From positions 186,001-250,000 of the forward strand of contig PGXV01000002.1 in assembly GCA_002839315.1 (NCBI GenBank): 64,000 nucleotides of DNA. Reading direction: 5' to 3'. The number at the start of each line of letters is the position of its first letter. Within the stretch, counting starts at the first letter, position 1. A model generated the notes under the pieces. That model did not search any database and was not told where the DNA came from. It saw only the letters and a program-made list of their open reading frames with translations. Of this stretch, positions 23,770-32,750 are shown in pieces. Source of the DNA: Spirochaetae bacterium HGW-Spirochaetae-3. Its GTDB lineage: Bacteria; Spirochaetota; Spirochaetia; Treponematales; UBA12059. Position numbers and translations under genes: made by a program.

Positions 23770-26472
23770 TTACTTCTTGGCGCCCGAGCCGGAGAAGGTC
23801 TTCTTCAGGAGCCTGAACGGCTTCTTCGCGGCGATCCTCAGCTTGCGCCCGAGGATATACTTGATGACCGCCGGTTTCATTCCCCTGAGCTCTACGCCCT
23901 GGGCGTCGTAGGTCCTGACGAGGGATATAGCGTCGAACTTGCACTTGAGCGTACACGCTCCGCAGCCTACGCACATGAACTCGTCCACGACCGTGGCGCC
24001 GCAGCCGAGGCAACGCTCGGTCTCCTTCTTTATCTGCTCCTCGGTCAGGTTGCCCCGCGTATCCTTGAAGCGATCGTCGGTATCCTCGCGGGCGTCGTGC
24101 GCGGCCCTCTGCCTCGGCAGGCGGTCGTAGCTGTCCAGGTCCAGGTTGTCCTTGTCCAGCGCGCGGTAGTCGCGCTTGACGCGGCCGAGCGTCAGGCTCT
24201 GGCCGGGCTGCACGTAGCGATGGATGGAGATGGCGCCTTCCTTGCCGGCGGCTATCGCGTCTATCGCGAACTTTGGCCCGGTGAACGAATCGCCGCCGAC
24301 GAACACGTCTGGCTCGGCGGTCTGGTACGTTAGCGCGTCGGCCTTGACGGTATTGTTGCGGTTCAGCTCGGCCTTGCAGCCGGAAAGCAGGCCGCCCCAC
24401 TCGATGGACTGGCCGACCGAGAGCAGCACGGCGTCGGCGGGGACTATCATCGTCTCGTTATCGTCGTACTTGGGGTCGAAGCGCTTGTCAGCGTCGAAGA
24501 CGGAAAGGCACTTCCTGAATTCCACGCCGACCGTCTTGCCGTTCTCGACGACGATGCGCTTGGGTCCCCAGGAATTGTTTATGGCGATCCCCTCGGAAGC
24601 GGCCTCGTCGATCTCCTCGTCGAGGGCGGGCATCTCGTCGCGGCTCTCGAGGCAATACATCGCGACGGAATCGGATCCTACTCTCGTGGCGGTGCGGGCT
24701 ACGTCTATGGCGACGTTGCCGCCGCCGATCACGACGACCCTTCCCTTGAGCGAGACTCCCTTGCCGAGGTTGACGTCGCGGAGGAAATCCACGCCGGTCA
24801 CGACGCCCGCGGCGCCCTCGCCCTCCAGGCCCAGCTTACGGCCAGCCTGCGCGCCTATCGCGAGGTAGAAGGCCTTGAAGCCCTGCCCGCGCAGGTCGTC
24901 CAGGCTCGCGTCCTTGCCGACCTCGACGCCGGTCCTGAACTCGACGCCGAGCTCCTTGAGTATGTCGATCTCGGCGTTGATGACGCCCTTCTCCAGGCGG
25001 AACGCCGGGATGCCGAGCGTCAGCATGCCGCCGAGCGCCTGCTGCTTCTCGAACACGGTAACCTTATAGCCGTCGACCGCGAGGTAGTAGGCGCAGGAGA
25101 GTCCGGCCGGGCCGGCGCCGACGACCGCTATCTTCTTGCCGTACTCGTGCTTGATCCTCGGGGCGAAGCGATTGCCGTCGTTCAGGTCCTGTTCCGCGAT
25201 GAATTTCTTTATATCGTCGATGGCTATCGGGTCGTCGATCTCGCCGCGGGTACAGGCCGACTCGCAATACCTCGGGCAGACTCGCCCGCAAACGGCGGGG
25301 AACGGGTTCTCCGTCTTGATGAGCTCGAGCGCTTCCTTGTACTTGCCCTGGGAGGCGAGCTTGATATACCCCTGGATGCCGATATGGGCGGGGCACTCGG
25401 CCTTGCACGGGCTGGAACCGGTATCGACGGCGACCTTCCGGTTGGTCCGGTACTCCGGATTCCATTTCTCGGGGCCCCACTCCGTGTCGTAGGGCAATTC
25501 GCGCTTATCCACCGGGAGGGGCGTCTTCGTGCAGAGCTTCTGCCCTACCTTCAGCGCGTTCGACGGGCAGTTCTCTACGCATTCTCCGCACGCCACGCAT
25601 TTTTCCTGGTCGACGCGGGACACGTAGTTGGACCGGACCATGTCGGGGTTCGTCCACATATTGGCGAGCCTCATCGCGAAGCAACTACAACCGCAGCAAT
25701 TGCATATCGCGTGCGTCTTCCCGGGGCCGTCCGTATTCGGGATCTGGTGCATCAGGCCGTTCTCCTCGGCTCGCCTGATTATCTCGAAGGCCTCCTCGCG
25801 GGTTATCTCGCGCCCCCTGCCGGTCCGTACGTAGAACTCGGCGGCATGGTCGAGCTGTATGCACATGTCCTCCTTGAGGTGGCCGCAGCCCTCCCCCATC
25901 GCCTCCCTGGACGTGCGGCAGGAGCAGTCCGAGACCGAGAAGCGGTGGCTCTCGTTGAGGTACTTCGATATCTCCTCGTACGAGGCCCGCCTCGTCTCTC
26001 CGTCGATAGCCCGCTCTATGGGAATGACGCGCATGGGACCGAGGCCTACGGGGAAGTTGCCCGCGCCCAAGGGGCCCCTCCGCTTGCCGTAGGCGTCGAA
26101 AGCCTCGGCTATCTGCGGGAATTTCTTCACGTTCTCCCGGTTATTGGTCATCATCTCCATGTGACCGGGAACCCAGATGTCGTGCCAGTACTTGTCGACG
26201 CCGTCGACGTCCTTGACGAACGCCGCCCCGGCCAGGGCCATGTCCCAGAGGAGCTTCGTCGTCAGCTCCACGGGCTTGCCGCACATGGCCGCGATCTCCT
26301 CGGCGCTCCTCGGCTCGCGCAGTCCGAGGCACAGGCCGACCTCGGCCATCTCTTCCGTGACGACGGGTTCCAGTATCCTGTATTCCGGATACTCCGGCTT
26401 CACTTCATCCTTGGCGCCGCGCTTCGTCCTCGATATCTTGTTGGCGTAATCGAGTACCTTTTCCTTGACCAT
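23770..26472 (-). CDS. Multi-[4Fe-4S] FAD/NAD(P) oxidoreductase (GltD/NfnB-like) with extra FeS modules
   Basis: A 900-residue fusion. Residues 1-280: helical and Cys-rich module with SDCSCR (181-186), GCGHLKEDMC and CNCCGCSC (257-264). Residues 290-314: CVACGECVENCP ferredoxin motif. Residues 350-430: GltD-type cluster domain (CKAEC, CGRVCPRYCESAC). Residues 447-760: two dinucleotide folds (VVGAGPAGLSC; VVVIGGGNVAIDVA) and VGGDSFTGPKFAIDAIAAGKEGA. C-terminus: CLGCG...CVGCGACTLKC (821-844). It should pass electrons between NAD(P)H, FAD and several clusters, perhaps to ferredoxin or a hydrogenase. It lies between hypA and hypB (37 nt after hypB). The exact reaction is unknown. Confidence 0.86.
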   Translation of the reverse strand: MVKEKVLDYANKISRTKRGAKDEVKPEYPEYRILEPVVTEEMAEVGLCLGLREPRSAEEIAAMCGKPVELTTKLLWDMALAGAAFVKDVDGVDKYWHDIWVPGHMEMMTNNRENVKKFPQIAEAFDAYGKRRGPLGAGNFPVGLGPMRVIPIERAIDGETRRASYEEISKYLNESHRFSVSDCSCRTSREAMGEGCGHLKEDMCIQLDHAAEFYVRTGRGREITREEAFEIIRRAEENGLMHQIPNTDGPGKTHAICNCCGCSCFAMRLANMWTNPDMVRSNYVSRVDQEKCVACGECVENCPSNALKVGQKLCTKTPLPVDKRELPYDTEWGPEKWNPEYRTNRKVAVDTGSSPCKAECPAHIGIQGYIKLASQGKYKEALELIKTENPFPAVCGRVCPRYCESACTRGEIDDPIAIDDIKKFIAEQDLNDGNRFAPRIKHEYGKKIAVVGAGPAGLSCAYYLAVDGYKVTVFEKQQALGGMLTLGIPAFRLEKGVINAEIDILKELGVEFRTGVEVGKDASLDDLRGQGFKAFYLAIGAQAGRKLGLEGEGAAGVVTGVDFLRDVNLGKGVSLKGRVVVIGGGNVAIDVARTATRVGSDSVAMYCLESRDEMPALDEEIDEAASEGIAINNSWGPKRIVVENGKTVGVEFRKCLSVFDADKRFDPKYDDNETMIVPADAVLLSVGQSIEWGGLLSGCKAELNRNNTVKADALTYQTAEPDVFVGGDSFTGPKFAIDAIAAGKEGAISIHRYVQPGQSLTLGRVKRDYRALDKDNLDLDSYDRLPRQRAAHDAREDTDDRFKDTRGNLTEEQIKKETERCLGCGATVVDEFMCVGCGACTLKCKFDAISLVRTYDAQGVELRGMKPAVIKYILGRKLRIAAKKPFRLLKKTFSGSGAKK

Positions 26473-26509
26473 GTACCTCTCCTCGTTTCGTATGGAGCGA
26501 AGCCCGCGG

Positions 26510-27181
26510 CTACGCTCTCTTCCATTCCCTGACTTCGGTCCTGATCCACTCGGCCCACTCCGCCACGCCCTCGCCGGTCTTGGCGGAGATCGGGATGATA
26601 CGTATACCGGGGTTCAATCTCGTCACGCGCTCCCTGACCGCCTCGAAGTCGAAGTCGAAGAAGCTGATCGCGTCTATCTTGTTGATAAGCAGCACGTCTA
26701 CCATGGCGAACATCATCGGGTACTTGAGCGGCTTGTCGTCGCCCTCGGGCACGGAGAGTATCATCGCGTTCCTGGACGCGCCCGTGTCCGCCTCGGCCGT
26801 GCATATCAGGTTGCCGATGTTCTCCAGTATCACGAAGTCGAGCCCGTCCGTGCCCAGGCACTCGAGTCCCTGCCGCGTCATGTCCGCGGTCAGGTGGCAC
26901 ATACCGCCGGAATGCATCTGTATCACCCTCGTGCCCGCGTCGGAGACCGTCTTGGCGTCTACGTCGGAATCGATATCGGCCTCGAGGACGCCTATGCGCA
27001 TCTCGTCACGCAGCGCTTCGATGGTACGAAGCACGGTCGTCGTCTTACCGGAGCCCGGCGAGGACATCAGGTTCAGGAGGAAGACTTTTCCTTCCTTGAG
27101 TTCCGCCCGGAGGACCTCCGCCCGTCGGTCGTTTCCCTCGTATACGCTTTTCTTTATCTCCATGACCTTGAACGTTTCCAC
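26510..27181 (-). CDS. hypB: Hydrogenase nickel-insertion GTPase HypB
   Basis: A 223-residue G3E-family GTPase without the His-rich N-terminal stretch. Walker A SPGSGKTT (41-48), the metal site GGMCHLTAD (Cys95, His96) and ENIGNLIC (Cys127), and the guanine motif NKID are present. It powers nickel delivery with HypA. The start is taken as GTG at 27181, with GGAGG 11 nt upstream. An in-frame ATG at 27163 (MEIKK) is a fair alternative. It heads the minus-strand cluster, and the 174-nt AT-rich gap upstream must hold the promoter. Confidence 0.94.
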   Translation of the reverse strand: METFKVMEIKKSVYEGNDRRAEVLRAELKEGKVFLLNLMSSPGSGKTTTVLRTIEALRDEMRIGVLEADIDSDVDAKTVSDAGTRVIQMHSGGMCHLTADMTRQGLECLGTDGLDFVILENIGNLICTAEADTGASRNAMILSVPEGDDKPLKYPMMFAMVDVLLINKIDAISFFDFDFEAVRERVTRLNPGIRIIPISAKTGEGVAEWAEWIRTEVREWKRA

Positions 27182-27355
27182 GGCGCACGCGCCTCCCCGC
27201 CTGACGATAGACTACGCGAAAGAGCTTCGCTTTCGAGATTTATTCTGACACTTCTGTCGTTTATTGAATTAATAAAAGCGCCCGGAACGGACAACGTCCA
27301 TATCCGAACGCGAATCGTCATTCTGTCTTATTTTTATCGATACGTCAACTATTCG

Positions 27356-27919
27356 CTATAGCGGTACGGGGACGCCGCTCGCGGGGAAGGCCAAGCCGTA
27401 ATAATGGTTGCCGTTAAAATCGAACCGATCGATCACGTCCAGGCCGGCCTTCCTCGTATGCGCCTGGAACGAGCGCTCGTTGACCGTATTGATGAACGTC
27501 GTGCCGATGTCGTACCGAAGCGCCATGTCGGCCTTCATGCGATCGAAAAGGCCGAGGAAACAAGCGGTCCCTCGCGCCTCCGCGGCTACGCAGACGGGTC
27601 CGTACTGAAACGAGTTCGTCCGCGTAATCATGCGTCCCTTATATCCGATGAGCGAGAATCGCTCGATCATATAGTCGAACATGGGCCGGCCCTCGAAGTA
27701 CTCCCATCCGGCGGCCATCGCATACCCTCGAACCACGCCGCCGTCCGCGGCGACGAACAGGCCCCGGATATCGATGAGCCCCGCTAGCTGCGCGTCGGTG
27801 AACGGCGTCGTAACGAAGCCGTTCTTCTTCTGCTCCTCGTCGAGGTTCGTAACGATGTTAAGCCGTTGGAGTTCCAGCACGCCGGCGATATCGGCCGGAC
27901 GGCCCGCCCTGATTTCCAT
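27356..27919 (-). CDS. GNAT-type acetyltransferase-like protein
   Basis: A 187-residue protein beginning MEIRAGRPADIAGVLELQRLN, a typical GNAT first strand and helix. FVAADGGVVRGYAMAAGWEYF and YGPVCVAAEARGTACFLGLFDRM follow; the latter occupies the beta4/acetyl-CoA-loop place in an atypical form. FINTVNERSFQAHTRKAGLDVIDRFDFNGNHYY completes the fold. Substrate unknown. CGGGAGGAAAT-ATG at 27919 sets the start. It lies 22 nt after the alanine-dehydrogenase-like gene and is probably cotranscribed with it. Confidence 0.68.
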   Translation of the reverse strand: MEIRAGRPADIAGVLELQRLNIVTNLDEEQKKNGFVTTPFTDAQLAGLIDIRGLFVAADGGVVRGYAMAAGWEYFEGRPMFDYMIERFSLIGYKGRMITRTNSFQYGPVCVAAEARGTACFLGLFDRMKADMALRYDIGTTFINTVNERSFQAHTRKAGLDVIDRFDFNGNHYYGLAFPASGVPVPL

Positions 27920-27941
27920 ATTTCCTCCCGGCCTTTCCGAC

Positions 27942-29075
27942 CTATGCCCGCGTCGCCGATTTTTCATGCTCTTCGTAGAACGCGATAGTCGCCCTATGGA
28001 TGGCGCGCTCGTAATAGTCCCCGCTGTCCAGGCTCATCTCGGAGACGTCCTTGTCGATGAGCCGCAGGAGTATCGGTAGCAGCTGAGCGCCGTAGAGCCG
28101 CATGCACAACTCGGGCTTCACGCCCGGCCACGCGTCGCAGCTCACTACGGTGCGCCTGTTTACCGTGCTGACGACCGCGGGGATCTCGTCGTAGGAGGGA
28201 TCGTCGGCGCGCAGGACGTACTTGTTCAGGTTGCCCGTCGGGATGCCTTCTATGGCCTTTACCTGGACGCCGTCGTCGTCCGAAAGGTACGGGTCGGCCG
28301 TCAGGTCGAGTATGATCGCGTCATCCTTGAGAACAGCCAGGAGGTCGTTGTCGACGATGAACTTATACGGATTATCCCGCGTGGTGGCGTCTACGAGGAT
28401 ATCGGTTCCGGCGAGTATGCGCGACATCTCGAAACGGTCGGACGTAATGCTCCGCGGCAGCATATGCACGATGACGCCCTTGGACATCCTCGCCTTTACC
28501 TCGTCGTACAGCTCCTTGGACCCGAAATGGGCGGCGGCCCTCGCCGCCTTGTGCCCGATCATCCCCATGCCGATGATGGTAACCTCGATAGGGGCCCGGC
28601 CCTTCGAGAAGAAATCCTTACGTACCGCAGACAGTTCCCTGAAGGCCAGCTCCATGCCGTTGTACGACGTCCCTTTCGGGTTGTACACCATGCGCTGCAT
28701 GAAGTCGTCGCGTATAGAATCGAGCGAGACGGCCTTTATCCCCTTTTCCTTCAGGATGCGCGTTCGATGCTCCCTCGTCGGATAGTGAAGCATGCTGACG
28801 AGCGTCGTCCCGGCCGTAAAGCTATCGAGCTCCTCGTTCCTCGGGGATCTCAGTACGACGACGACATCCTGGCTGTTAGCCTCTTCTTCGCTCGTGAATA
28901 CTATATTCTCATTGACCGACCTATAGTCCTCCTCGTCGTAGCCCATGCGCGAGCCATAGCCGCTCTCGAGGAATATCGGCGTACCGGTCGATGCTAGTTG
29001 CTTGAAAAAATCGGGCAGGAAGGCCCTTCGTTCGTTCTTCTCTTTATACATTCTCGGGAATCCTAATTTCTTCAT
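27942..29075 (-). CDS. Alanine dehydrogenase/PNT-family NAD(P)-dependent dehydrogenase
   Basis: A 377-residue protein. The N-terminal domain reads KKLGFPRMYKEKNERRAFLPDFF and FLESGYGSRMGYDEEDY, the AlaDh_PNT N-terminal pattern (PxExxxxExRxxLxPxx; ExGxGxxxGfxDxDY). The Rossmann domain begins VTIIGMGMIGHKAARAAAHFG. The C-terminus (PAVVSTVNRRTVVSCDAWPGVKPELCMRLYG) is not that of classic Ald, so saccharopine-type or another 2-oxo-acid substrate is possible. The ATG at 29075 has AAGG at good spacing; the ATG at 29081 does not. Divergent from the deacetylase-like gene. Confidence 0.72.
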   Translation of the reverse strand: MKKLGFPRMYKEKNERRAFLPDFFKQLASTGTPIFLESGYGSRMGYDEEDYRSVNENIVFTSEEEANSQDVVVVLRSPRNEELDSFTAGTTLVSMLHYPTREHRTRILKEKGIKAVSLDSIRDDFMQRMVYNPKGTSYNGMELAFRELSAVRKDFFSKGRAPIEVTIIGMGMIGHKAARAAAHFGSKELYDEVKARMSKGVIVHMLPRSITSDRFEMSRILAGTDILVDATTRDNPYKFIVDNDLLAVLKDDAIILDLTADPYLSDDDGVQVKAIEGIPTGNLNKYVLRADDPSYDEIPAVVSTVNRRTVVSCDAWPGVKPELCMRLYGAQLLPILLRLIDKDVSEMSLDSGDYYERAIHRATIAFYEEHEKSATRA

Positions 29076-29130
29076 TGGCATCCTTTCGGGGGCGGGTTTA
29101 TTAAAACAATATATTATAGTATCATAATAA

Positions 29131-29142
29131 GGCGAATTCGCC
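29131..29142. promoter_or_regulatory. Perfect 12-bp palindrome in divergent intergenic region
   Basis: GGCGAATTCGCC sits between the divergent genes 27942-29075 (minus) and 29188-29985 (plus), just beside an AT-rich stretch (29100-29130) that should hold a promoter. It could be an operator; no regulator is known. Confidence 0.4.
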
Positions 29143-29187
29143 TACGCGGATCGCCTCGTCGGTCCCGGAAAGGAGTATTAAGAATTA

Positions 29188-29985
29188 ATGCTTACTAAAA
29201 TACACATGCCGACGAGCGAGGCGCGCGTCTCCGATCTCTTCGAGGACGACGGGTTCGAGTTCGCCGTATCGATGGACTGCGAAGGCACGAACTACGACAA
29301 GAACCTAGACGCGAACGTCCTCAACCTGGAACGCTTCGTGAGCAAGGCGAGCGAACATGGCATACGCGTCGTATTGTTCGTGACCCCGATCTTCGCCGAC
29401 GCGCTGCGGAGGCACGGCCTGGCGGAGCGATTGCCCAGGGACTATCGGGTTATCTACGGCCTCCATATTCATCCCGACAACCTGCCGGGAAGCATCGCGA
29501 AGGACTGCCCGTTCCTGCGTCCCGGCGAAGAGTACCTGGCGTCGTATACCCGCGAGGAACAGCGGTCGATAATCGCTCCCGCGGCCGACTACCTGGAGGA
29601 ATGCGGAGTATTTCCGCTACAGGCGTTCAGGGGAGGCTGCTTCTCCATGAACGACGATACCGCGGCGGTCGTTCTCGAGGAAACGAGCATACGGGCCGAG
29701 TCGCACAACCCGTTCCGAGAGCAGTACTCCGTCACGTCCGGGGGCCTTCGGTCCTTGCCCGTATACGCGCTTAGCCGGGACGAGGAATTCCGCCTGGAGT
29801 TCTTTACCACGGAGAAGCTACGCTCGATGCTCTCTGACGCTATCGCGAAGGATAGCAAGGTAATGGCGATTACGCACAGCTACATGCTCGATCCCGACGA
29901 CTTCCATTACGGGCGCGACGGTATCGTCGACGACATCCATACGAGGCTCGCCAGGCTCATCGACACGATGGAAGCCGCGCGCTGA
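29188..29985 (+). CDS. Polysaccharide-deacetylase-like (NodB/WalW-type) protein
   Basis: A 265-residue cytoplasmic protein without signal. SMDCEGTNYD resembles the metal-binding Asp motif of carbohydrate esterase 4. GLHIHPDN offers the HxH pair, and LQAFRGGCFSMNDDTAAVVLEE matches the FRaGrfg block of WalW-type deacetylases. MAITHSYMLDPDDF gives the distal His. The likely reaction is metal-dependent hydrolysis of an N-acetyl sugar or related amide. The substrate is unknown and the family match is by motif only. AAAGGAGTATTAAGAATTA-ATG precedes it. Confidence 0.62.
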   Translation: MLTKIHMPTSEARVSDLFEDDGFEFAVSMDCEGTNYDKNLDANVLNLERFVSKASEHGIRVVLFVTPIFADALRRHGLAERLPRDYRVIYGLHIHPDNLPGSIAKDCPFLRPGEEYLASYTREEQRSIIAPAADYLEECGVFPLQAFRGGCFSMNDDTAAVVLEETSIRAESHNPFREQYSVTSGGLRSLPVYALSRDEEFRLEFFTTEKLRSMLSDAIAKDSKVMAITHSYMLDPDDFHYGRDGIVDDIHTRLARLIDTMEAAR

Positions 29986-30066
29986 AATCCGGCGGAGAGC
30001 GAAGGCGATCTACCTCGAGGGGCGAGGCGCTCCCTTGGATAGCACGAGCGCCCGCGCTCGCCTCCG

Positions 30067-30588
30067 TCACCACGTATTCCAATGGATATTCTCTTCCTTG
30101 AACTTATCCACGGCTCGCGCGTCCTTGTTCCTCGGTACCCCGATCGGGATGACGTTAAGCGGAATTATCGTATCGGGCAATCCGCAGGCCTTCCTCACGA
30201 TATCGATCCTCTTCTCCTCCGGGTAGACGGCCGTCCACACCGCGCCGTAGCCGAGCGAGTGTACAGCCAGGAGGATATTCTCCGTCGCCGCAGCGCAATC
30301 GACCACCCAAAATTTCCTCGCGAATTGGGGATCCTTTTCCGGGTTGCCGCATACGACGATAGCGGCGCTCGCCTTATCAAGCATCTTCGCGTACGGTAGC
30401 TTCGCCGAGAGGCTATCCAGTTCCGCCCTATCGGTTATTATTACGAAGGCCCACGGCTGGATATTAACCGCCGAGGGAGCCGCCATCCCCACCCGAACGA
30501 TCGTCTCCAAGTCTTCTTCGCTCACGGGCTCGCCGGTGAATTCTCTAACGCTATGCCTCGTGAACAACAGGTCTAAGAACGAGTTCAT
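30067..30588 (-). CDS. Nitroreductase-family protein
   Basis: A 173-residue compact nitroreductase. FTRHSVREFTGEPVSEEDLE gives the FMN-binding RxSxRxF motif, and AAPSAVNIQPWAFVIITD and LLAVHSLGYGAVWTAVYP are family blocks. It ends KFKEENIHWNTW, a C-terminus common in small nitroreductases of anaerobes. It uses FMN and NAD(P)H. The frame is open to 30657, but the ATG at 30588 with a G-rich ribosome site fits the family. It is the second such enzyme in the window (see 16643) but of a different, shorter branch. Confidence 0.9.
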   Translation of the reverse strand: MNSFLDLLFTRHSVREFTGEPVSEEDLETIVRVGMAAPSAVNIQPWAFVIITDRAELDSLSAKLPYAKMLDKASAAIVVCGNPEKDPQFARKFWVVDCAAATENILLAVHSLGYGAVWTAVYPEEKRIDIVRKACGLPDTIIPLNVIPIGVPRNKDARAVDKFKEENIHWNTW

Positions 30589-30610
30589 GCTATTCCCCCC
30601 CCCGGACGCC

Positions 30611-30988
30611 TCAATAACGATAGAAGCCGAAGTACCCGAATACAATACCCAGTCCAATCATGCCTATTCCCCAGAGGGGACTCTGCCTATACAGCTTGCC
30701 GACGAGCGTAAAAACCCTCGGCCAGAGGATTATGATAATCCCGCCGACCAGGAACGCCCAGGAGACGAGCGTGACGACCACGATCCAGTCCATGGTCCAT
30801 ATGTTGTGGTAATGGATCAGGACGGTTCCGATGACGATCCCGAACGCCCCCGAGAAGAACGAGAGCGTCGGCGACCCGACGATCTCGTCTCCGATGCTCT
30901 TGAAGTCTATCTTCCCGAAGAGTACTCCCAACCCGCTGACGATGTAGACGATGGCCAGTACCTGGGCTATCAGATTGGATAATGCCAT
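30611..30988 (-). CDS. Four-helix membrane protein, unknown
   Basis: 125 residues with four hydrophobic segments (LIAQVLAIVYIVSGLGVLFG, LSFFSGAFGIVIGTVLIHY, WIVVVTLVSWAFLVGGIIIILW, PLWGIGMIGLGIVFGYFGF). No known family is recognised. GAGGAGGCTTTAC-ATG gives a clear start. It lies 22 nt upstream of the small nitroreductase on the same strand and may be cotranscribed. Confidence 0.75.
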   Translation of the reverse strand: MALSNLIAQVLAIVYIVSGLGVLFGKIDFKSIGDEIVGSPTLSFFSGAFGIVIGTVLIHYHNIWTMDWIVVVTLVSWAFLVGGIIIILWPRVFTLVGKLYRQSPLWGIGMIGLGIVFGYFGFYRY

Positions 30989-31131
30989 GTAAAGCCTCCT
31001 CGTCGGTCTTCCCTTAAGTATAGGTCAGTTCCCCGGCGCCGCAATACGACGCGTCGGGAAAAAGAACGATGGCCGCACCGCCTATCGGGATCGCCAAGTA
31101 AAATGCAGTATGCTTCGAAGATATGATTAGG

Positions 31132-31617
31132 CTACAGGTCATTTAGATTAATAATCCTGCTGCCTTTACTTTCATAATAACGCAGCATTTCGTCGAGCTT
31201 CTTTTTATCATAGCTGGTAACGCAATCCGACAGGACGGTAACGCCATAACCTGCCTTGCGTAAATTGAAACAACTTGACTTGACGCAAGCTACAGCATCC
31301 GCGCCCGCTACGTAAAAATCGCGTATCTCATTTTTATCAATAAAGCTCTTGAATTCTTCACAGCTTAATACGTTCCCCTTTGATTTCGTAAAAACATTCT
31401 TCGACACGATTTTCAGGTCTGGAGCCAGTTCGGCCCCATACGTATCGGGCTTAAACGTCCTCGTGCCGGCTGATAAATTTTCATGCCGTATATAGACGAC
31501 GTGAATATCATTATCGACTGCCCAATCAATCGCTCTGTTGATATTGTCGATAATACCCTTGTAGTTCTTCGTTATGTCATTCTGAATATCGATGATTACC
31601 AAGGCTTTCCTCTGCAT
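31132..31617 (-). CDS. Isochorismatase-family cysteine hydrolase
   Basis: 161 residues. ALVIIDIQNDIT carries the catalytic Asp of the isochorismatase-like hydrolases. GADAVACVKSSC provides the nucleophile Cys at the family place, and VTVLSDCVTS is the usual following strand. Members hydrolyse amides or vinyl ethers (nicotinamide, isochorismate, others); substrate unknown. The DNA is visibly AT-richer than its surroundings. It is divergent from the WYL regulator, which probably controls it through the inverted repeat between them. GGAGGAAGCACT-ATG sets the start. Confidence 0.85.
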   Translation of the reverse strand: MQRKALVIIDIQNDITKNYKGIIDNINRAIDWAVDNDIHVVYIRHENLSAGTRTFKPDTYGAELAPDLKIVSKNVFTKSKGNVLSCEEFKSFIDKNEIRDFYVAGADAVACVKSSCFNLRKAGYGVTVLSDCVTSYDKKKLDEMLRYYESKGSRIINLNDL

Positions 31618-31670
31618 AGTGCTTCCTCCCGATAGGCGGCTCGATTTGGTTTCCTTGCCAGTATACGCGC

Positions 31671-31704
31671 GATCGTTGACAACTGTATGGCAACGATCAA
31701 TAAT
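31671..31704 (+). promoter_or_regulatory. Promoter of WYL regulator overlapped by an inverted repeat
   Basis: GATCGTTG (31671-31678) and CAACGATC (31691-31698) form a perfect 8-bp inverted repeat with a 12-bp spacer. TTGACA (31676-31681) and AATAAT (31699-31704), 17 nt apart, form a good promoter reading toward the WYL gene. The repeat covers the -35 and spacer, as expected for an autoregulatory operator in a divergent gene pair. Confidence 0.6.
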
Positions 31705-31737
31705 GATAAAAATTTTTTCCAGGTCGGCGGCTAGCGG

Positions 31738-32670
31738 ATGAAGATTGACAGGCTTATTAGCATTATCATGATACTCCTCGACAAAAAGCGCATAGGGGCG
31801 CAGGAGTTAGCGGATACGTTCGAAGTCTCGGCCCGCACGATCTACCGCGACGTAGACGCCATCAACTCGGCGGGCATTCCCGTTCGCTCGACATCGGGAG
31901 TAGGCGGCGGCTTTGAAATAATGCCGGAATACAAGATCGATAGAACGGTTTTCTCGACCGCCGACCTTTCCGCCATCCTAATGGGGCTTTCCAGTCTTTC
32001 CAACATGATACGGGGCGATGAACTGGTAAACGCCATCGCGAAAGTCAAGAGCTTTATCCCCGCCGACAGAGCGAAAGACATCGAAGTGAAAGCGAACCAA
32101 ATATATATAGATTTAAGTCCGTGGGTGGGCAACACGAACACACGACCGTACCTGGAGATTATCAAAACAGCTTTACACGAAAGGAAGCTGCTTTCGTTCG
32201 AATACGTAGGCCGCTACGGGAATAGAACCGCACGGATTGCGGAGCCGTATCAGCTTGTATTGAAAAGCGGTCATTGGTATTGGCAAGGGTATTGCCGTAA
32301 AAGGTATGATTTTCGCTTATTCAGGCTATCCCGCACATCCAACCTACGAATAGAAGAAGAGTCCTTTGCGCCACGGGATTACCAGAATCCGCAGTTGGAC
32401 TTTGCCGATATCCTGGAAACCATGCAAACGGAGATAAAGATCCGTATTCATGCATCCATCATGGACAGGGTACTCGACTACTGTACGCACGAGCACTTCT
32501 CGCCGGACGGCGAGGAGCATTACCTAGTTAGCTTCCCTTTCATAGAGAACGACTACTACTACAATACCCTTTTCAGCTTCGGTGATAAATGCGAGTGCTT
32601 AGAGCCGTCGCATATCCGCATGGAAATAAGGCGTAGAATACATGCTATAGCTAGCATGTACGAACGTTAA
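31738..32670 (+). CDS. WYL-domain transcriptional regulator (HTH_11/YafY type)
   Basis: 310 residues. The N-terminal helix-turn-helix (about 1-60) contains KKRIGAQELADTFEVSARTIYRDVDAINSAGIPV. The WYL domain (about 135-205) has RYGNRTARIAEPYQLVLKSGHWYWQGYC. The C-terminal WCX part ends IASMYER. WYL proteins sense a small ligand or nucleic acid and act as repressors or activators. The DNA is lower in GC than its neighbours, as is the divergent isochorismatase. A decayed close paralogue lies at 62262-62880. Confidence 0.93.
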   Translation: MKIDRLISIIMILLDKKRIGAQELADTFEVSARTIYRDVDAINSAGIPVRSTSGVGGGFEIMPEYKIDRTVFSTADLSAILMGLSSLSNMIRGDELVNAIAKVKSFIPADRAKDIEVKANQIYIDLSPWVGNTNTRPYLEIIKTALHERKLLSFEYVGRYGNRTARIAEPYQLVLKSGHWYWQGYCRKRYDFRLFRLSRTSNLRIEEESFAPRDYQNPQLDFADILETMQTEIKIRIHASIMDRVLDYCTHEHFSPDGEEHYLVSFPFIENDYYYNTLFSFGDKCECLEPSHIRMEIRRRIHAIASMYER

Positions 32671-32750
32671 AGCATGGAGCAAGGCGGAGACGGCGGAGTC
32701 GGGGCGGATCCGCGCCGCCGCCGCGCGGAACCGGCGACGCGTAGCCGGCA

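Noticed and set aside
25147-26532. 461-codon open frame on the plus strand opposite the FeS flavoprotein gene
   Set aside because: It is a shadow of the GC-rich minus-strand gene, with low-complexity composition and no domain.
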